NCBI GenBank assembly: GCA_030432015.1 | Contig: JAUIHJ010000346.1 | Span: forward strand, 1 to 8,471 | DNA: 8,471 nt | Direction: 5' to 3' | Source: a bacterium | Lineage (GTDB): Bacteria > Planctomycetota > Planctomycetia > Pirellulales > Pirellulaceae | Shown: positions 5,538 to 8,471 of the stretch, piece after piece | Layout of the letters: each line of letters opens with the position of its first letter | Position numbering within the stretch: position 1 is the first letter of the stretch | Notes under the pieces: generated by a model | Told to the model about the DNA's origin: nothing | Database searches by the model: none | What the model saw: only the letters and a program-made list of their open reading frames with translations | Translations under genes and position numbers: made by a program

Positions 5538-7828
5538 CAATTTTGGCTGTGTTGTTTGATCTTGGCTTCGATCGCGGGGAGACGATCGGTCTGGTTCGCT
5601 TTCCGAAAGGCTGACAGAGCGCGCCGCCAGGTTGCGACCGCTTGATCCGTTTGCTTCTCGCCAGCATGCGCATCACCCAAGTGGTCCAGGATCACACCAT
5701 CAGGCTCATCCCCCGCGGTCGCGATCTGCAACTCCTTGATGGCATCGGCAAACCGTCCCAGGCGATAATAGGCCCAACCCAAGCTGTCACGGTAGGCGAT
5801 GTTATCCGGTTCGGCCTCAACCGCTTGTTGAATCATGCGAGTGGCACGTTGGAGGTGCTGCCCCTGGTCCACCCAGAGATAGCCGAGGTCGTTCTTCGCT
5901 CCGATGTCCTCGGGGAATTCGTCCAGGACCTGGGCCAGCCACTCCTCCGCGAGCGGAAACCGCTGTCGCTCGACTTCAATATTCGACAAAATCAATCGTG
6001 CCTCGCGCAGGACATCCCGCGCGCCTGGCGAATCGAAATTCGCTTCGTATTTTTCGATCAGTTGGAGATATTCCTGCTCGGCTCGATCGTGCTGCTTAGC
6101 CTGGTAAAGAATCCACGGCCGGCGACCGGCGAATCGCGGCGAGTCCTCGCGTAATTCGGCGGCCCGCTGCGCGGCGGCCAGCGCCGCCTCGGTATCGCCC
6201 GCGTACTGTGCCGCACCAGCCAGGTAATACTGCAGCGTGCTCTCCGCCTCGGCCGATGGATTCTTGGTCAGGGCCAAGCGAAACAAGTCGGCGGCGCGGA
6301 CAGCGTCCTCGGCAATAAACGTCGCCAAGCCGAGCTGTTCGAGGATGCCGACCTGATCGTCGCCGGCAGCATCCGCGGCAAGCGCGGCGAACGCATCAAA
6401 TTCTTCGAACTCCTGGGCGGCCAGAGCCACGTGCGCGGCGGCCAAACTTGCCGCCAGGCGTTCCGCCGCAGCCGATTCCTGGCTGGCACGACGGGCTAGC
6501 TCGAATAACTGCTTGACCAGCTCATCGGCGGCCACCAGCTTGGTGATTTCATCCTCCAGCATGTCCAACGACTTTGTCGCCACGACGACCCGCCCAAGGA
6601 CATCCAACAGGCGGGGCACGTTCTGCTGCCGCAGATAGATGGTTGCCAAACCGGTATAAGCGTCAGCGGCCGGTTGGCGTTCGAGCAAATCGACGTACAG
6701 GGGCTCCGCTTCGTCCAACCGGTCGGCCGCCATCAACGCGTCAGCCAAGAAGTAGCCTAGCGGTACATTCTCCGGATCACTGGCATGCCGGCGAAGCAGC
6801 TCCGCCAGCAGCTCCTTTTGTGCGGCGTCTGCTTCAGGATGTTCGCGCTGGCAGAGCTGTTGCAAGACACGATAGGCATCAACCCCGGCGGCGGTCGACT
6901 TCGAATCAAGGTATTGGTCCAGCAGCTTCCGCGCTTGATCGTCTGCGTGCTTGCGAAGAGCAATTTCTGCCAGGTGAAAATCCAATCGTGGCGCATTCAC
7001 CTCGAAGGAATTCGCTTTCCGGAACATCGCCGCTGCCTCGTCGAATCGCTCGGCCTCCAGAAAGCTCGCGGCCATCAGGCTGTACAGCGCATACGGTTTC
7101 GACAGCAGCGCCTCGCGTTGCTGCTCGCTGACAATCTGCGGATCCTCCAGCGCGTCACGGACCGCCGCGAATATCCGAGACGCATTCTCGTAATCCTCGT
7201 TTATGAAATAGAGTCGGCCCATCTCAACTCGAATCGCGACCGCTTGCGGGTTGAGTTCTTTCTCCTGTTGCAGCGAGATGGCCTGTTCATACATTCGCAA
7301 TGCGCGACCGGGTTGATTCTGCTGACTCAACAGCCCTCCCAACTGAATCAACAGCCGGGCATCGCGCGGTCGCCGTTCCGCCGATAATACGGCATAGCGG
7401 GCGGCTTCTTCGTTGCGGCGCAGCTTACTGGCCAAGGCCACAATCTGATCGAGCAGCAAAACACGCTCCTGATTGAAGCGCCAAGCGCGTTGAAAATGCC
7501 TCAACGCCAGCGCTTCGTTCTGCCGGTGCAGATACATTCTCGCCTGTGCGAAATGGGCCGCCGATGTCAGCAGATCTTCATCCGCTTCGGTGCGACGTTG
7601 ACGCGGACGAAAGACCTCGGGACGATCTTCGGTTTCCGTTCGATCCACCCGCCGTTTCGCAGGATCCGCCGGCTGTCCCAGCACAAGGCACACCGGCCCC
7701 ATCGCCAGCAGGCACCCCACCATGAGACCAAGCATCCGCGCCCCAGACAGATGCGTGCGGTCCAACAGCGTTCGAAAACGACGCGACGGGGACAGCATCG
7801 GTGTCCAATCAGGGGCAAATGGGAACAT
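5537..7828 (-). CDS. Large TPR-repeat protein with N-terminal signal/membrane segment
   Basis: A 763-residue protein made almost wholly of helical repeats. After a basic N-terminus, residues about 32-50 (MLGLMVGCLLAMGPVCLVL) form one hydrophobic stretch. It could be a signal peptide cut near G51-Q52 or a membrane anchor; no lipobox is evident. A charged Arg/Glu-rich segment (about 55-85) follows, then many TPR units from about 88 to 750. The C-terminal set has NDLGYLW (about 646-652), DSLGWAYYRLG (681-691) and DHLGDA (about 715-720). This DSLGW/HLGD arrangement is typical of envelope-associated bacterial TPR proteins. It probably acts as a scaffold outside or at the cytoplasmic membrane; partners are unknown. 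The start at 7828 is supported by TGAGGTGG six bases upstream, although ATGs at codons 11 and 32 are also in frame. The gene leads the operon with yebC. Confidence 0.9.
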   Translation of the reverse strand: MFPFAPDWTPMLSPSRRFRTLLDRTHLSGARMLGLMVGCLLAMGPVCLVLGQPADPAKRRVDRTETEDRPEVFRPRQRRTEADEDLLTSAAHFAQARMYLHRQNEALALRHFQRAWRFNQERVLLLDQIVALASKLRRNEEAARYAVLSAERRPRDARLLIQLGGLLSQQNQPGRALRMYEQAISLQQEKELNPQAVAIRVEMGRLYFINEDYENASRIFAAVRDALEDPQIVSEQQREALLSKPYALYSLMAASFLEAERFDEAAAMFRKANSFEVNAPRLDFHLAEIALRKHADDQARKLLDQYLDSKSTAAGVDAYRVLQQLCQREHPEADAAQKELLAELLRRHASDPENVPLGYFLADALMAADRLDEAEPLYVDLLERQPAADAYTGLATIYLRQQNVPRLLDVLGRVVVATKSLDMLEDEITKLVAADELVKQLFELARRASQESAAAERLAASLAAAHVALAAQEFEEFDAFAALAADAAGDDQVGILEQLGLATFIAEDAVRAADLFRLALTKNPSAEAESTLQYYLAGAAQYAGDTEAALAAAQRAAELREDSPRFAGRRPWILYQAKQHDRAEQEYLQLIEKYEANFDSPGARDVLREARLILSNIEVERQRFPLAEEWLAQVLDEFPEDIGAKNDLGYLWVDQGQHLQRATRMIQQAVEAEPDNIAYRDSLGWAYYRLGRFADAIKELQIATAGDEPDGVILDHLGDAHAGEKQTDQAVATWRRALSAFRKANQTDRLPAIEAKIKQHSQN

Positions 7829-7834
7829 GCATTT

Positions 7835-7842
7835 CCACCTCA
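7835..7842 (-). promoter_or_regulatory. Strong Shine-Dalgarno for the TPR gene
   Basis: TGAGGTGG on the minus strand, six bases before the ATG at 7828. It decides the start in favour of the longest in-frame ATG. Confidence 0.7.
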
Positions 7843-7884
7843 GGTGTTTTTGCGATTAGCGAACCACGGTCGCTTATGTGATCA

Positions 7885-7911
7885 AGTTTAGCAGAGACAA
7901 AACTTTGTCAC
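7885..7911 (-). promoter_or_regulatory. Possible promoter of the TPR-yebC operon
   Basis: On the minus strand, GTGACA (7911-7906) resembles a -35 box and TAAACT (7890-7885) a -10 box, with a short 15-base spacer. The region is AT-richer than its surroundings and about 60 bases before the start codon. The sigma-70 pattern is only approximate. Confidence 0.25.
7896..7909. promoter_or_regulatory. Perfect GACAAA/TTTGTC inverted repeat, possible operator
   Basis: Six-base arms GACAAA and TTTGTC flank a two-base centre. The repeat lies inside the candidate promoter of the TPR-yebC operon, overlapping the -35 box and part of the spacer, where a bound dimer would block RNA polymerase. Confidence 0.35.
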
Positions 7912-8302
7912 CAAGGCGGGATCCAGGTCGTCCGCGGTGCTCCAACCACCCATCGACGTAGCGAGGTCTCGCGGCTGGCAACCTGGCCATCGATGGCGAA
8001 TGACGCCTCGTCCCCATGGCGATCTCATTGACGGCTGCATGACGAAACGGGTTCCTCAGACCGTGTCAGCAACGCGCGGTCCGTCTGGCGGACGTGAGGC
8101 GAGCAACTCGTCGCACGTGCCGGGGCGGCATTTGCCAGCTTCGGGACGTCCTACCGCTGCGTGAGCACGCAACCGCCCGTCGCCGGCAGCTTGGCATCGG
8201 TCGAATGCTTGCGGTCGCAGTCCCGGTCGTTGGGCCGAAACGCACCACGGTCCGCCACTTGGCGACACCCCGACATCGAGGAAATGGTCGTGGCGTCGTC
8301 CT

Positions 8303-8471
8303 TTACCGAGGCTTCTTCTTCTTGAGGGCTTTGCTGGTCGGTGATTTCTTCTTGGGCGAGGCAGTCTCTTTTTTTGCGGCCGGCGTTTTCTTTCCCTTGG
8401 CCGCACCGGTAGAACTGGCCTTGGCGGGCGCAGCCGACTTCTTCGCCGCCTTGGCCGGCGGGGCTTCCGGA
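8303..8471 (-). CDS. Lys/Ala/Pro-rich C-terminal tail of a truncated gene
   Basis: The last 56 codons of a minus-strand gene enter from the right edge and end in TAA at 8303-8305. The visible part is almost all Lys, Ala, Pro, Ser and Thr, with PAKAAKKSAAPAKAS near the edge and a terminal LKKKKPR. The reading frame is clear because Lys and Ala codons fill it; the other frames give Arg-rich nonsense. Such tails bind nucleic acid non-specifically. They occur on histone H1-like proteins, HU-like proteins, and C-terminal extensions of DNA topoisomerase I or helicases in GC-rich bacteria. The core domain is outside the window, so the product cannot be named. Confidence 0.75.
   Translation of the reverse strand, partial: PEAPPAKAAKKSAAPAKASSTGAAKGKKTPAAKKETASPKKKSPTSKALKKKKPR

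Larger units (their letters stand above)
7829..8302. other. Intergenic region (474 bp) upstream of the TPR gene
   Basis: No convincing gene was found on either strand. Short palindromes are present: GCGAG-GT-CTCGC at 7961-7972, GCCATCGATGGC at 7986-7997, and CGCCA-CT-TGGCG at 8253-8264 (38 to 49 bases after the neighbouring gene's stop). None carries a T tract. The candidate promoter and operator of the TPR gene lie at 7885-7911. Confidence 0.6.

Noticed and set aside
8079..8093. GTCCG/CGGAC inverted repeat
   Set aside because: Five-base GC arms are expected by chance in GC-rich DNA, and it has no positional meaning.
8253..8264. CGCCA/TGGCG hairpin downstream of the right-edge gene
   Set aside because: A two-base loop is too tight and there is no T tract, so I do not call it a terminator.
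8056..8406. Arg-rich minus-strand frame overlapping the Lys-rich tail
   Set aside because: It is a frame-shifted shadow of the Lys/Ala-rich C-terminus and runs on into noncoding DNA.

Overview
This window looks like the chromosome of a planctomycete, probably near the Pirellulales. The main evidence is a protein kinase fused to a bacterial tubulin-like domain that carries the RRWLYNIPRS / RTEG signature I associate with that phylum. Supporting signs are GC-rich DNA, large signalling proteins with unusual domain pairings, and a short GATTTGC-type tandem repeat between genes. This assignment rests on recognition by eye, not on a database search.

Left part (1-4567): a signalling neighbourhood. 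On the minus strand, an AAA+ ATPase with a winged-helix-like N-terminus (1592-2914) is followed 39 bases later, in the same reading frame, by a Hanks-type Ser/Thr kinase. The kinase is joined through a linker to a tubulin-like GTPase-type domain and runs off the left edge (1-1552). Divergent from them, across a 477-base spacer, is a plus-strand gene for an FHA domain followed by an EAL cyclic-di-GMP phosphodiesterase (3392-4567). FHA domains bind phosphothreonine and the neighbour makes phospho-Ser/Thr. A working hypothesis is therefore that kinase activity, a tubulin-like/AAA+ assembly and c-di-GMP turnover are coupled. The spacer has an 8-base C tract (G tract for the ATPase) at the ATPase ribosome-binding position, a 15-bp palindrome, and one doubtful small ORF.

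Middle (4568-4766): a convergent intergenic strip with four copies of a 7-bp repeat and small GC-rich hairpins.

Right part (4767-7828): a two-gene minus-strand operon. A 763-residue TPR protein with an N-terminal signal or membrane segment is followed 17 bases later by a YebC/TACO1-family protein. The yebC Shine-Dalgarno touches the TPR stop codon. Upstream of the TPR gene is a possible promoter containing a perfect GACAAA/TTTGTC inverted repeat.

Right edge (8303-8471): the last 56 codons of a minus-strand gene ending in a Lys/Ala/Pro-rich, histone H1-like tail. Its main domain lies outside the window. No rRNA, tRNA, CRISPR array, transposase or insertion sequence was recognised.
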